Shown here in pieces: positions 19,954 to 31,732 of a stretch of DNA of 64,000 bases. Origin of the DNA: Macrocystis pyrifera. Taxonomy: Eukaryota; Sar; Phaeophyceae; Laminariales; Laminariaceae. Location: assembly GCA_031763025.1 (NCBI GenBank), contig JASSKH010000012.1:3286001-3350000 (forward strand), read 5' to 3'. Positions within the stretch are counted from its first letter, which is position 1. Every line of letters starts with the position of its first letter. A program made the translations under genes and the position numbers. A model generated the notes under the pieces. That model did not search any database, was not told the DNA's origin, and worked only from the letters and a program-made list of their open reading frames with translations.

Positions 19954-20367
19954 CGTGTGCCTATGGGGTTGTTAGCCCCAGCACAAGCCTTTCCGCCTGC
20001 CTTCGTGATAACTTGTCTGGAAGTGTGGAGTGCACACTTTGCAAGTCGGTTGGTCCGAATAAATTCTGGTTTTCCGCATCCTTCTGAAGGATTGCTGATG
20101 CGGGGACTAAACATGTTTTAGGTTGCTAATCCAAGAGGCTTCTGCACTGCTGTCTGGCTCAGTGCTGCCTAGCACTCGGTATCGCCACTACTTGAGCTTC
20201 ACGAGGGCGATACAGTGGGGCACAGCTGTAGCAGGGGAGCAGGGTAAATCGTAGTAAGGTGGCAAACTGCGTGACAAAATATTTCCAGGTACAAGCAGCG
20301 GTAGTAGTATACCGTATTAATAGGTGCATTTATTACACACATCATGCCGGCTGTGTCCCGCATCTAA

Positions 20368-22132
20368 ACAAATCTCTGGAGGTCGTTGGTTCTTTTTTTT
20401 ACGCATTACAGTATTATGCTGTGTTATGTCCTCTGGAGGGTATACTACGTGCGCTTTCCCTCTGGAGGGGTTTATTGCTTCACGAAACCCCTGAAGGGTG
20501 TTGCTTGTTTTCCTATGCGCTATTTTATAGTGTGTCCTCTGGAGGGTGTTGTTTTGCGTCTGGATGAATTTGTGACGTCACAAAACCCCTGGAGAGTGTT
20601 GTGGTTGCTTTATACTTTATACCCGCGGTATTAATATTAATAGTATTATGCAGTATGATGTCCTCTCTGCGTACGATTCTCTCTGGCGGAAGTTTTATGT
20701 TATTGCTATATACATCTAACACCTGAAGGGTGTTGACTGTTTTCCTCTGTAGAGGGTTAATATATGCGTCATTGCATCTTCGTGACGGCGTTGTTTTACC
20801 TCTGGATGAATGTTTTGGGTCACACCACAACGGTTAACCCTATTTAACACCTGAAGGGTGTTGATTATTTTCCTCTAGAGGGTTATATGCGTCATTGCAT
20901 CTTCGTGAGGGCGTTGTTTTACCTCTGGATGAATGTTTCGGGTCGCACAACCCCTCCCTGGAGGGTGTTGGTTGCTTTTTACTCTGAAGGACTCTGCACT
21001 ATTATGTCCTCTGGAGGATGTACTGCGTACGATCTCTTTTTGGCGGAATTTTGGCTCCACATATCACCTGGAGGGTGTTGATTCTTTGCCTGTGGAGGTT
21101 TATTCGTTTATTGTATCTTCTGCAGGGTGTATTATAAGGGTTGTACCTCTGGAGGAGTGCGTTGAGCCAGAAAACATCTGGAGGGTGTTGGTTCCGTTTT
21201 CCTCTACAGGATTATGCAACCTTATGTCCTCTGGAGGGTGTACTGCATGCTTTTCCCTCTGGAGTATTTTTATGGGTGGACCAAACCCCTGGAGGATGTC
21301 GTTTTTTTTCCCTATTTAGGTTTACGCGTCAATACATCCTTTGGAAGGTGTATTTCCTACAACATTCCTCCCGGAGGATTTTTTTCACCTGAAATCCCGT
21401 GGAGAGGTTGGTCCCCTTTTCCTCTACAGGATTACACAGTGGTATGTCCTCTGGAGGGTCTATTTCGCAGGTGTTCCCTCTGGAGGAAAATGTTGCTCCA
21501 TCAAACCCCTGGAGGGTGTACTTTCTTTTTCCTCTCGAGGATTGTACATTATTATGTCCTCTGGAGGGTGTAGTTACCATGTCATTTCCTCTGGAGGGGT
21601 TAGTTGTATCACAAAACCCCTGGAGGTTGTCCGCCAATTTCCTCTGGAGGATTTTGTAGCATGATTTCCTCTGCAGGGTGTAATTCGAAAGTGTCTCCCT
21701 CCGCAGGCTTTAGGTTCGTAGATAAATCTTCTGGGGGATATTGTTTTCTACCTTCTACAGGAAATTACACCCCATTATCCTCTGCAGGCTTTAATAGGGT
21801 TGCAAAACCCTCTGCAGGGGTGCGAGCAAAATCCTCTGGGGGGTTTTATTCGGTAAAACGCTCTACAGGGAACACAATGCCCTGGTTCCGTCGGAGCATT
21901 TTGTGCAGTAACCTCCACAGGGTATTCATTCACTCTGGAGGATTTACTGTTTGAAATAATCCTCTGCAAAATCCTCCGGAGGACAAACATGGCCTCTGGG
22001 GGATTTAGAACTCACAGAATCCTCTACATAATCCTCCAGAGGGCTAAATCCCCCTCTGGAGGGTGAAATTGCCCTCCACAGGCTTTTTTCGAGCGTACAG
22101 GATTTTTGGGGGTAGCCAAATGGCCACGTGTG
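20368..22132. repeat. CCTCTGGAGGGTGTT array, right; outer end inverse of 13737-13770
   Basis: At least 40 copies of TCCTCTGGAGGGTGT or its variants (CCCCTGGAGGGTGTTG, CCTCTGCAGGGTG, CTCTACAGG) are spaced 25-45 bp apart over 1.75 kb. They shift gradually in sequence from left to right. The right edge GGATTTTTGGGGGTAGCCAA then ATGGCCACGTGTG is the reverse complement of the left edge of the array at 13737. No coding frame in the array. Confidence 0.75.
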
Positions 22133-23095
22133 TGTCGATATTTAAGGTACGTCGAAAAGTGGAAATTGAGTGGCACATATTCGGAGGGCAACCTGAATAA
22201 CATATCGGAGGTAAAACTCCTTGCGCATGAACTTACGGTTTCACTATCCGACAATGTATTAATTATATGTGCAGTGTACGTTGTGAAGCCTTACTGCTGC
22301 TTGCTAATACTCGTGTTGTTTATAGTTGTACTACAAAAATTAAACAATGCAGGATGTACAGATACACGGTATATACCTGAAGGTGTTGAGCAGTAGGCGG
22401 CAGAGGTCCAGCACAGGCCTGATGCTCGCGCTGCTCATTTGATGCACGTGCGGTGGGTGGTCGTTCGTGCACCATGGCGTCTGCTCTTCTTTCTAAAATA
22501 CGACAAAATTAGGTATATTATCATCAAAACAGCAGTTTGTATTATAATATTTATATTAATAGTGTCAATCGCTAACAATTCACGAAAAAACAGCAACCAA
22601 ATCAATACATTCAATGCTTATTTATTTATGTCTATCACCCGAATCATGAGGCCAGGACAGGAGGAACCTATTATCCTTGATACGACGTAGCTCTTCTGCA
22701 CGCATTTCCTCAAAAAAAAAATGGTGAGGACAACCAGCAGCAGCAGTAGTAACATACCCAGGTAAAGGTTGTTCGCCGGGAGTGGACGGAGAGCGATGGG
22801 TTACAGATAGATACATACACAATAACAATGTACTATTAATAGACAATGATCTGTCGGATACCAGTACGAGTGCCAGTATCATACTCCAAAGGACGACGTC
22901 GACGTACTATTGCGGGGCAGCGGTAGTATAAGATACCAAATGACACGATAGTACTGCTGCGGCTGTATGTGACCTTATGTAGTGGTGCCGCGGCCTGCTG
23001 TACAGCAGTAGCGCACCGGATCAGATCAAAGCTTGGGAGACGTCGACATTGGATGTATGTATATGTGTTATAGTTACAGTAGTAGGTCTTCCTTT
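22133..23095. other. No gene recognised
   Basis: A/T-rich stretch with poly-A runs near 22707; no supported exon, RNA or element end. Confidence 0.4.
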
Positions 23096-23188
23096 GGGGT
23101 ACGTGCACTTTTAAAAGTACCTCTTTGGTGGGGTACTTTTTATCCACGTACCCCATGGGGTACTTAGACCAGGTCCCCTTTTTTTTCC
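23096..23188 (-). repeat. 95-bp dispersed repeat, inverse copy of 7828-7922
   Basis: Carries GTACCCCATGGGGTAC and the ACTTTTAAAAGTACCTC block in reverse order relative to the left copy. Confidence 0.8.
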
Positions 23189-23236
23189 CCAGACGACGAT
23201 CTTCGCGACGTTTTTTTTTTCACGGGGAAACCCTAT
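23188..23236 (-). repeat. Dispersed terminal-repeat motif (partner 3101-3164)
   Basis: AGACGACGATCTTCGCGACG, a poly-T run and ACGGGGAAACCCTAT are the inverse of the motif at 3101-3164. The motif directly abuts the 95-bp repeat. Confidence 0.5.
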
Positions 23237-23562
23237 AATAATATGGGTTGTACAGCTTACCATGCATATTTTCAATTTCAACGAGGGTACGAGCGGCAGT
23301 CAATATCGATGTTACTATTGGCATTTTTCGCATACTCATACTACAGTGAACATGATTTGTGTGGCTACTGCTAATAATAGTGGTGCGCTGCAACGCCAGC
23401 GAAAAACCAATCCGCCAACCCATCCACCCACCACCCATTCTTAAGGCTATATTGAATCGCAGCATCATCTGAATCCCGGACATACCGTTCCTTGAACACC
23501 ACTTCCGTGGCAGGGGCCTATAACAAGGTGCAAAGACGAGACAGAGAGGCAGACACGAAAAA

Positions 23563-23889
23563 CTATCCATTAATAGTATATCGCCAAAAAAACACGCAAA
23601 CAGATGAACTGCTGTGAGGGACATCACAAAACAAAACACAGCAGATCCGCCGCTGCCTCAGTTTATCCCTAAGGCATCTACGTGAAGCTTGAGCTTTCCC
23701 CTTCGTGCTCGTCGAAGACGTCCTCGTCAGACTGGGTAGCTGTTCTGCCGGGTACCGTATACACCGCCTAAACCCGCTTGGTGGTGGTATGTCACGAATG
23801 GCTGTCTCCTTGGGTCTCCTGTTGGTAAGCGCAGCGTGAGAAGGTGCACAGGCCTTGTAAGCGCTAAACAAGCGAGGCATCTCGAACAC
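23563..23889 (-). CDS. Candidate small ORF, unknown
   Basis: A minus-strand frame of 108 codons starts MFEMPRLFSAYKACAPSHAA and includes a basic middle (TNRRPKETAIRDIPPPSGF). The last part is Cys/Phe-rich and likely non-coding, so a real first exon would end near codon 70. No homologue recognised. Confidence 0.22.
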   Translation of the reverse strand: MFEMPRLFSAYKACAPSHAALTNRRPKETAIRDIPPPSGFRRCIRYPAEQLPSLTRTSSTSTKGKAQASRRCLRDKLRQRRICCVLFCDVPHSSSSVCVFFWRYTING

Positions 23890-24257
23890 ACATCATCATG
23901 CACGGTACTGCTGTATTATTTGAAAAATACGTATAGGTCAGCTGCGAAAGAAACATAAAACACATCAGCCGCCGACAAGAAACAAACAAACTGCTGTACG
24001 GTCATCGTTGCTGCTGTGTTCGTGCGAGTACGGTTGATAAACACTACCAGTACTAAACACCTGGACGAAAAATAAAACCCCACACAGCTACGAGTACAGC
24101 TCGCTTCATAGATACATGTACATCCACCTTGCGACTACAATAGTACATTCCCCTACCCTTCAACTACTCCAGAGAAGCACACAGATTGGATGATGTAGCT
24201 CGAACAGCAGCATCATGGTCTAGGTGGGCAAAATTACACGACCTCCGAAACACGCAC

Positions 24258-24436
24258 CTTGCTTTCGCCCTGGGTTTGACCGTTGTCCTCATCATCCACA
24301 TCGATGGCGTTGTTGGTGGGGTCCACATCCATCGATGGCGTTGTTGGGATCCGCTTGCTGCCCGGCGCCAGCCTGGTCTACGGCCGACGCGCCGCTAGAG
24401 CTGCTACCCCGGGTCGTGGGCACACTGGGGGTGTTG
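24258..24436 (-). pseudogene. Low-complexity exon with internal duplication and frameshift
   Basis: After an ACACAACACAG acceptor the minus strand reads NTPSVPTTRGSSSSGASAVD then QAGAGQQADPNNAID. A second copy of the NNAID unit follows in another phase (DPTNNAIDVDDEDNGQTQGE) and ends at AAG|GTGCGT. The two ACAACGCCATCGATG copies show a small duplication that shifted the frame by one base. Either an assembly slip or a real lesion. Confidence 0.35.
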
Positions 24437-24686
24437 CTGTGTTGTGTCGTTGTTTTGTTGTGTGCAAGCGCCTCTCGAGGTGTGCGTGGTTACAGCTGAC
24501 AGCCGCTGTGTGGCTGTTGTGGTCAAAAGCGAAAAAAAAAAAAAATCTTAAATTCTGCCGGGTGTCGACCAGATCCGATCTACTGCAATATAATACCACA
24601 TGCTGTGCCTGGTACGTACGTACAACAAGTATATGGTTGTTTGTGTTGATGTCGTTCTATTTTGCGTACTTGTATTGGTCACTTAT

Positions 24687-25189
24687 ACAGTTCATGAGCT
24701 AGCTCATGTATCCCCTATAGCTCAAGCCTTGAAAACATGTGCAGATGAGCTATCGCCTATAGCTCAAGCTTTGAAAACATGCGTAGATGAGCTACCGTCT
24801 ACCAGGTATAGCTCAAGCTTCGAAAACATGTGCAGATGAGCTATCGCCTATAGCTCAAGCTTTGGAAACATATGCAGATGAGCTACCGCCTATAGCTCAA
24901 GCCAGGGGAAACATGTGTAGCTCATGTAGCTCCTATAGCTCATCTCGGAGGTAGATGAGCTAGCTCATGTAGCTCCTATAGCTCACTCTGGACATATATG
25001 TGCAGATGAGCTATCCTCTATAGCTCAAGCTTTGAAAACGTGTGCAGATGAGCTACCCACCTATAGCTCAAGCCAAGAAAACATGCGCAGCTCATGTAGC
25101 TCACGTAGCTCACCGGTGAGCTAGCTCCTTAAAGAGCTAGCTCGAGCTACCGTGAGCTGATCTGTCCGAGGTGTGAACTAGTTGTTAAA
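24687..25189. repeat. AGCTCA minisatellite, copy 2, with right terminus
   Basis: Same unit as 2489-3030 and same orientation. The right edge GAGCTGATCTGTCCGAGGTG then TGAACTAGTTGTT is the inverse of the left edge of copy 1 (AACTAGTTAACACCCCGGAC). Together the copies define a composite element with terminal inverted repeats of about 30 bp. Confidence 0.8.
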
Positions 25190-25334
25190 TACGAAAAGAG
25201 ACAGGTAATATCACATTATGTCATGCGACGAAAAAAATATACGCACAACGTGTCACAACGACAACGACAAAAAACAAAAAGCTTCCTAGATAGGGGAGGG
25301 GGGGAGAGCAAACAAACGCCGACAAAAACCCAAT

Positions 25335-25420
25335 GTGCTCCGTGGTGGCATTGTAGGGACACGAGGGTCTATGGTCCTACGACTACTACGACCATACATG
25401 ATAATACGTACCCCCCCCCC
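25335..25420 (+). repeat. Dispersed repeat (related to 40370-40450)
   Basis: TGCTCCG, then GAGGGTCTATGGTC and a downstream C run occur in both places with similar spacing. Confidence 0.45.
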
Positions 25421-26843
25421 GCCGCTTCCTTATAACCTAAGTAGAATACACCGATTGAGCCTGTCGCCCCATCTCGGCGACAAGGCGACCACGGTATGCC
25501 ATCTGAGTATCACCGGATTATTTGTATTCGCAGACATATGAGTGCTACGGGGCACGCTGTCAGCATGCTATGATATAAACCAGACGACTTCCGAGTGAAA
25601 AGGTTTCGAAAAAAAAAAAAATGACGACTACACGCTATTGGCCACGCGAAGTATGATAGCCCGGATTGTTTGAGTTAGGTGCTACGTTTAAGGGCATTAT
25701 GAACGTAACGTAGGGACCAACTATACTGCTAGCAAGTGTGTGCCTCTGGCTCAGCTCTGGTCACTCACACAAGGTGTTTGGCGATGCTTGAAGGTTATAG
25801 TTTCTTGTATTAATTGGTAGCTTGCTCGCCGATGCTTTATGATAAAAAAGGGCGAGATACACATCTTCCAGGCAAGCGATAACACCTGCCAGGCATGATG
25901 AGGGGACACTTGCTATAAATGATAACGCCGCAGCAGGGGAGAGGGGATTCCACAATGTCACTAGCCCACCTTGAGGGGCCGTTCATGACATGTAGATACA
26001 TACCGGTAGAAAAATCAGGAACTACTGTAAGTCTGATGACAACGGGAACGCAAACTTTCCGTAAAAACTTTGAATTCCAGAGATACTCGCCATAATTTTT
26101 CAGTACCGCTTGCTATGAGCACGATTCCTTCAAAACCAATGTTCCAAACTTTGGGGATAACAAGAGCCGAAAAAAAGATTTCTGGGGCAGATTTTGGGCG
26201 AAGATCGGCTTGAGTTAAACTCAGCCAAATGTATGGTTCGAAGCCGATTCCTCGACAGACATCGATCCACAAAGCAAACGACTGTATTGTGGACTCTGAA
26301 CGGGGCGCGCTCGTTAGGGGCGCCGACCTACACTAGGGTCACGGTCTTCACGCGATGGCCGGTGATATGTGGCGGGCGCTGGCCGTGCGTATGATAAGAA
26401 ACCATGTTGCCGCTGGTATGCAGAAAATAGATGAGAAAATTTCTCGAACCCTCTCGGATTGCATTTTGTTTTTTTCAGGTTTCGGAGAAGAGCGTAGGAC
26501 GCCGACGGAGGCTTTCACCCTCTAGACAACGGATCCACTTGATATCTTCGAGGCAGTCGTCTACATGCGTTAGTCTTGTCCGACACCAAGCGGGTTGGCC
26601 GCGGGCTGAGTCTATGTTGAGATCAAACGTCTATCGTCGCAAGAGCTGATTTTTCATCTGCGTGTTGGCAATTTATAACCAGAAAAATAAAATGCGCCGC
26701 CCGCAGTGGTGTGACAAAAAAAAAGAAAAAAATAAACATTATTTTCCCTTTTTCTCCACAGCGACAGTACGAGAATATGTTCAGCCGGTTCTTTCTAGCG
26801 ATATTTCTGGAAGACAACTTTCAACCTTTGCGTTCCCAGTGTC
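25421..26843. other. No gene recognised
   Basis: No supported exon or element; several short poly-A/T runs (25609, 26717). Confidence 0.4.
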
Positions 26844-27398
26844 ATCGGTCTAAGATCAACTATTATGGGAATACATTTTCGAATTGCGAATTGCTTTTTT
26901 TGCCGAAAATTATTTCTGAGCTATCAGAACTGGGGTTTTAGGCCGAATATACGCGTTTCACTCGGCGGGAAAGCCAAAAACACCGATAGACTCCTCAAAG
27001 TGCTCCCCGTAGTAGTTTTTTAGAGCTTTCAGGAACAATTTCCCGTTTCTCCAGAGTCCTAATTCTATTTTTGGAGCAGCCAATCACTTTTTTCTGGAGG
27101 ATCAGAAATAAGGCTGCTGGACAGAGCTGGGGCCAGAAAAAGTGGATCTTCGAGGATTTTTTATGAGAAATCACGATGTCCACAGAACTGGAAATATAGA
27201 CGAACAGTCCAACTACGACTCTGGAGAACGGACGGAAAAGTGCTCGAGAAAGCTCTTGGAAAACTAAGAGGGGCATCCTGAGGAGTCTACCGGTATTTTT
27301 GACAGTCTTGTCGAGTAAATCGCGGGTTTTCGGCAAAAAAAGCCAGTTCTGAGACCCCTTAAAAAAATTCCCACAATAGTTGGTCTAAGACCCGATAT
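26844..27398. mobile_element. Fold-back element, about 555 bp
   Basis: Outer arms (TCGGTCTAAGATCAACTATT at 26845 and the inverse of AATAGTTGGTCTAAGACCCG at 27375) are followed inward by TTTTTTTGCCGAAAA on each side. Then come CGATAGACTCCTCA against TGAGGAGTCTACCG, then AGAGCTTTC and TCTCCAGAGTC shared by both halves. The whole block would fold into one long imperfect stem. No coding sequence. Confidence 0.6.
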
Positions 27399-27792
27399 TA
27401 TAGGCGATATGTTTCTCCAGAACTTCCAAGGACTTCCAGACTGTCCTGTGTGTTTTTTTCAATACGTGAAAATACATTTCCTGATTTTTTCCTTCTGAGG
27501 AACTTCACAGCAGAACACCTCCGTATACTGATACAACTTTCCAAAAATTCTAAAAACTGGAAATTCTGGAAGAAAAAGCTCTCCGACAAAAACGATCCTA
27601 AAACCATCCGGAGACTTTGGAGAATGGATCAAATATGCGGCAATTCACAACTCACTCCCACACCTCTAACTCGCAAGGCAGAAGCCGATTAAACGAGCAC
27701 CCTGCACACGGCAAATAAGAAAACAGCGACTTTCGAGGTCGATGGCGTAAATATTTATAGTAGAAAGCCCGCCAGACGCCAACCGCATCACG

Positions 27793-28638
27793 TCAAGATA
27801 CTCCAAAGCTTCCAGGCACCGTCGCTATCTCTCTCGGGTACAGAACTGGCATGGGGCTTGGGTACTGCTCGCTAATACTGCTACGAACAAGGGCTAGGGC
27901 TTGTTTACTGTCCGTAACGGATGCTATCAACAAGCGAAAGGCCCCGAGAGTAATCCGCGAAACTATCTTGGTGGCTACCCCAAAACGAATGGAGCTTGGT
28001 CCTTGCCCACTCGCTGCCCACTCGGTGCGACTGCTGTCCGGAGGATGAAGCACCGCACAAGGAGGAGGCGCCGCCCCTGGAGTCGTGACGACCCTTCGAG
28101 TGGATGCTGCGCGAGAGCCGTGTTTGAACGGAGAGCGTCGGTGCTGGTCTTGGTCTTCGGCGAGGAGAATGTCGTCCGGCCAGTAGGGATTTATGGCGCC
28201 GCTCGCATACGCCGTCCGGAGGGCGAAGAGGAGGTCGCAGGCCGCGTTGGTCGTTGCCAACATAAACGAATTAGCTGGGTTCGTCAGCAGCAGGTCTAGG
28301 GTGCCCGCTGGGAAGTCATCCATGTGTGTCAGGAGGGAGCATCCCGCCGAGGAAACAAAACTTCGCATCTGCAGGGTGGAAGGCGGTCTGGTGTTGCTTG
28401 GCTAGGACGTTGATGGGCAGGCGCATGAAGGGAACGTCGAAAGGAAGAAGCTCGTACCGGAAGGAGAATTTCGAGATGTGAGGCGCGGGGGGCGAGGGGA
28501 TGGTGATGAAGTTACGCGTAGCCGCCCCAAAGCCCCGCGGTCGATGGCCGCCTTGGCTTTACTAGATTTCACCTGGTCATAACGGGCTGTGACCTCGGCG
28601 CGCACGGCGACCTTGAACTGCTTCTCAATGTGGATAAC
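27793..28638 (-). pseudogene. Frameshifted gene relic, unknown family
   Basis: The minus strand shows three consecutive coding-like blocks in different phases. The first is VIHIEKQFKVAVRAEVTARY with DQVKSSKAKAAIDRGALG after a CCTAG acceptor. The second is ATRNFITIPSPPAPHISKFS with FRYELLPFDVPFMRLPINVL. The third is THMDDFPAGTLDLLLTNPAN through LATTNAACDLLFALRTAYA to INPYWPDDILLAEDQDQHRR. Third positions are GC-rich in every block. At least two one-base shifts are needed to join them (near TTTGGGGCGGCT and before the MDDFP block). I do not recognise the family. Confidence 0.5.
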
Positions 28639-28999
28639 CTAGGCCGGTGGCGGTGGCGGCTGCCGCCTGCGATCGTTTTGTGCGCACAAATTCTGAGTAG
28701 TTCGGACCAAATGCTGGATTCACATATTAGTGCCGAGTATGGGTTCATTTGACTGGATCGCGATTGTACTGTGTATCTTCCGGTTCACGCAGACCTCCAC
28801 CCCCTCCTCATCGATACTTGCGTGATCCTGGTCCAGCACTGCAGCTACCCAAAAACGAAAAATAGTACTGTACCAGGCATGAAGAAACGAAAACGTCAAT
28901 CCCACGAAAATATATGTATTCTTGGATACCTGAAACGAAAGCAAGAAACTGAATAACGCTCGATGCATTCGCAGTAAGATCGTCAGATCCATGTCTCAT

Positions 29000-30450
29000 G
29001 CCATACCCCCGTGCTGGCCGCGCGCGTAACAAAACATTGTGTAGTGTGCGGACTGTGCCCATCCGTACTGATGCCGACGTTTATCCTACTTTCAACGCTG
29101 CCGATACCGAGGAACGTGGCACAATTAAAGTTTCTTGAAAGTTCCAGCTGTCGTTTCTCGTGCTCTATCCCCGTGCCGGTGGTAAGTTCTCGTCCGTGCA
29201 TACCCCTTCCTTTTTGCTAGAGCCTAGCATGAAATTGCTATTACAGTAGTACCATGTACGTTTCGGCCCGTGCGCATCCCTACTGCTACTTGCGTCGTCT
29301 TAACGTAACACTGGCGATACCAACAAGCGAGGAACCATGAAAGCTCGTCGGATCCCTGTCGTCCGCCCCCCAACGGGCCCGGTGGCTTGTGCCCTACTCT
29401 CCTGCTGTGGTTGCTAAGCGCGAAATAACTGTCTCAAGCAATATTTCGGCCTGTGCGGCATCCCTACCCTCATGCTGGCCGAGCGTGGAACTGCTCCCTT
29501 GAGTGATTTCCTGCTCGTGTACATCTCTATTGGATGCGTGCTTGCCATATAGAGGTGGCACCTAACTTTTCTGAGGCTCCTTCCTCTCTTAAGGAGCTCC
29601 ATACCCTCAGTAACCCAAAACTGACTTTTGAGAAAATGTGTACGCTGACAGTATCCCGATGATCCATCCCATGGCCTAGGTGCGATAGAGAAACATACAA
29701 CGCAACACAAGTGCGACAATGCATCCGACGCATGCCTTATTGGGTGGCTTCTCAGTTGAGAAGCTCCGTCGGTCACAAGGGACAAACGTGCTACCCCTAT
29801 TTGCAACCCCGACCTTTGTGGTTCTAGCCCGAAGAACACTGGAAGACTTCACCGCGAGGTCCGATGCACGGGCCCCGACGAACCCCGTATTCCGCGCCCT
29901 ACCCTTGTACTGGCTTGAGCGCCCCGTGCACCTTCTGGCTTAGAGGTTTGTACCCGTGCGCACCCCTGCCTTCGATCTCCTTTGGCGGAGGACGTATGTT
30001 TTTGCCGTGTTTTGATTTTGTGTTCCCGACACAACCCTTGATGATTGGCAGTTGTTGGTTTTATAGCATCGTCGACTGGACTACTCAGTCACGTGACTGA
30101 GTAGGCCCGTGGACCATATTATGCTATATAAACAACAACATGTCACGTTATTATGTGCAGGGGTATCAAGAAAAAACGACACATCATTCTCCGCAAGAAA
30201 TTAATGGGAAAACAACCCACGGAGACCGAGACATTCGTCCCTTGCGTGTCGCATGCAATAGTGGGGACTACCTGCTGTAGCTCAAGCCTCCGACGTTAAT
30301 CCAAGGTGCTGCCTTGAGTAGTTTCAAGGCCCTGTGCACACTCCCGCCCTCGTGCGGACCGAAGACTAAAAATATGGTTCGGGATAGTACTGTAGTATGC
30401 AGCAAGTGCGCACCTCTCCTGCTACCAGCGTGGTTCTAGCGTAACGTTGT
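29000..30450. repeat. Highly degenerate tandem repeat region
   Basis: Variants of GTGCGCATCCCTACCCTCGT then GCTGGCCGAGCGTGG, with CCTTGAGTGATTTC-like spacers, recur at irregular 80-250 bp intervals (for example near 29030, 29270, 29450, 29960, 30330, 30400). Copies are strongly diverged. The frames across the region are not supported as genes. Confidence 0.4.
30081..30104. repeat. Perfect 24-bp palindrome
   Basis: CTACTCAGTCAC is followed immediately by its exact reverse complement. The same ACTCAGTC core forms the hairpin at 11865-11909. Confidence 0.8.
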
Positions 30451-31209
30451 ATAAACGTCCGAGCCCGTCCTTCGGCTCCTGAGCGTCGTTGTTACCTTCA
30501 AATATATACCGGTACTCTATTAACAGATATCCGCAGGAGTACGCCTATTGGCCGCAGTCACTGCTAAGAACATCACAGCATTTCCACCTTTCATTGTTTA
30601 ATGTATACATATATATATGGCTGGTCGGGAGACTACATCGCGGGCAGCGATAGCTGATAGTTGTTGCCCAGGATAGCATACAGATTACCGGAGCTGTCAC
30701 CGTCCCACATAAGCCTGCCGTTACGGGAAACTTCTTTGGTGGTCATTTAAATCACGCGATCCAACGAATTTTTCTACTCGTGAGCCCTGCGGTCACACAG
30801 TACCCATGATTTCCAATGATTTCCCCGTCTAATAGTACTCTACGCACCATTCACTGCGCTCTCAAACCACGCCGCAAGTGGGTGCCTATTATCACTCGGT
30901 GCGTGGCGCGGACGGCCAAGTCATATCGCGATGCTCTTGATATCCCTATAGCAGGTTATGTGCAAGATAGTTGCGCGGCCAAACCAGTCAACGGAAAATC
31001 ATGTATGATAGTCACCTCATTCCCATTCCGCAGACGATATACCGCTACTGGCTGGCATGTACCGATCTCACGTCTTCGGACGCATGCATGCGTTTGTCGA
31101 CCCGAAAGTGTGTGGAGCTTCCAAGACAACATGCGCGCGAGACATCTGCGCCCTTAGTTTGAAGGGGGGCTATAGGGAGGGAAGATGAGGGGTGGACGGT
31201 CTTTGGTTG

Positions 31210-31509
31210 GTCTGTAACACGTGGTGGGTAGGTGGTCTAGGGAGAAGTGGACCGGACCGGTAGTCCGCGAGCCAACGACTGCGTTCTACAACGATGTTGC
31301 GGAGGTTCAAATCCTATCCCGCTCGTCTTCTTTCACAATGGCAGACTCTGTAAGGAGGATTTGGATAACGTCTTCTTTTTTCACAACAGTGTATTCAGGG
31401 CGAATGGTGCACTACAGGGGCAAGGTTGGCCAGTGAAGGTACGAGTATCTGTTCCTACAGCAATGATATAACAGTAGTACGTATGCAAGTGTGTAGAAAT
31501 GGCACTACT
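31210..31509 (+). mobile_element. tRNA-like SINE head with first copy of a 224-bp unit
   Basis: A-box-like TAGGTGGTCTAGGG and B box GGTTCAAATCC (31304-31314) are followed by CGCTCGTCTTCTTTCAC, like the linker behind other SINE heads. The spacing of the boxes would fit a class II (long variable arm) tRNA ancestor. The acceptor stem is not evident. Confidence 0.4.
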
Positions 31510-31732
31510 CTACAACGATGTTGCGGAGGTTCAAATCCTATCCCGCTCGTCTTCTTTCACAATGGCAGACTCTGTAAGGAGGATTTGGATAACGTCTTCT
31601 TTTTTCACAACAGTGTATTCAGGGCGAATGGTGCACTACAGGGGCAAGGTTGGCCAGTGAAGGTACGAGTATCTGTTCCTACAGCAATGATATAACAGTA
31701 GTACGTATGCAAGTGTGTAGAAATGGCACTAC
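31286..31732. repeat. Perfect 224-bp tandem duplication
   Basis: 31286-31509 and 31510-31732 read as identical, including the B box, the CAGACTCTGTAAGGAGGATT block and the AGTACGTATGCAAGTGTGTA end. Exact identity implies a very recent event or an assembly duplication. Confidence 0.9.
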
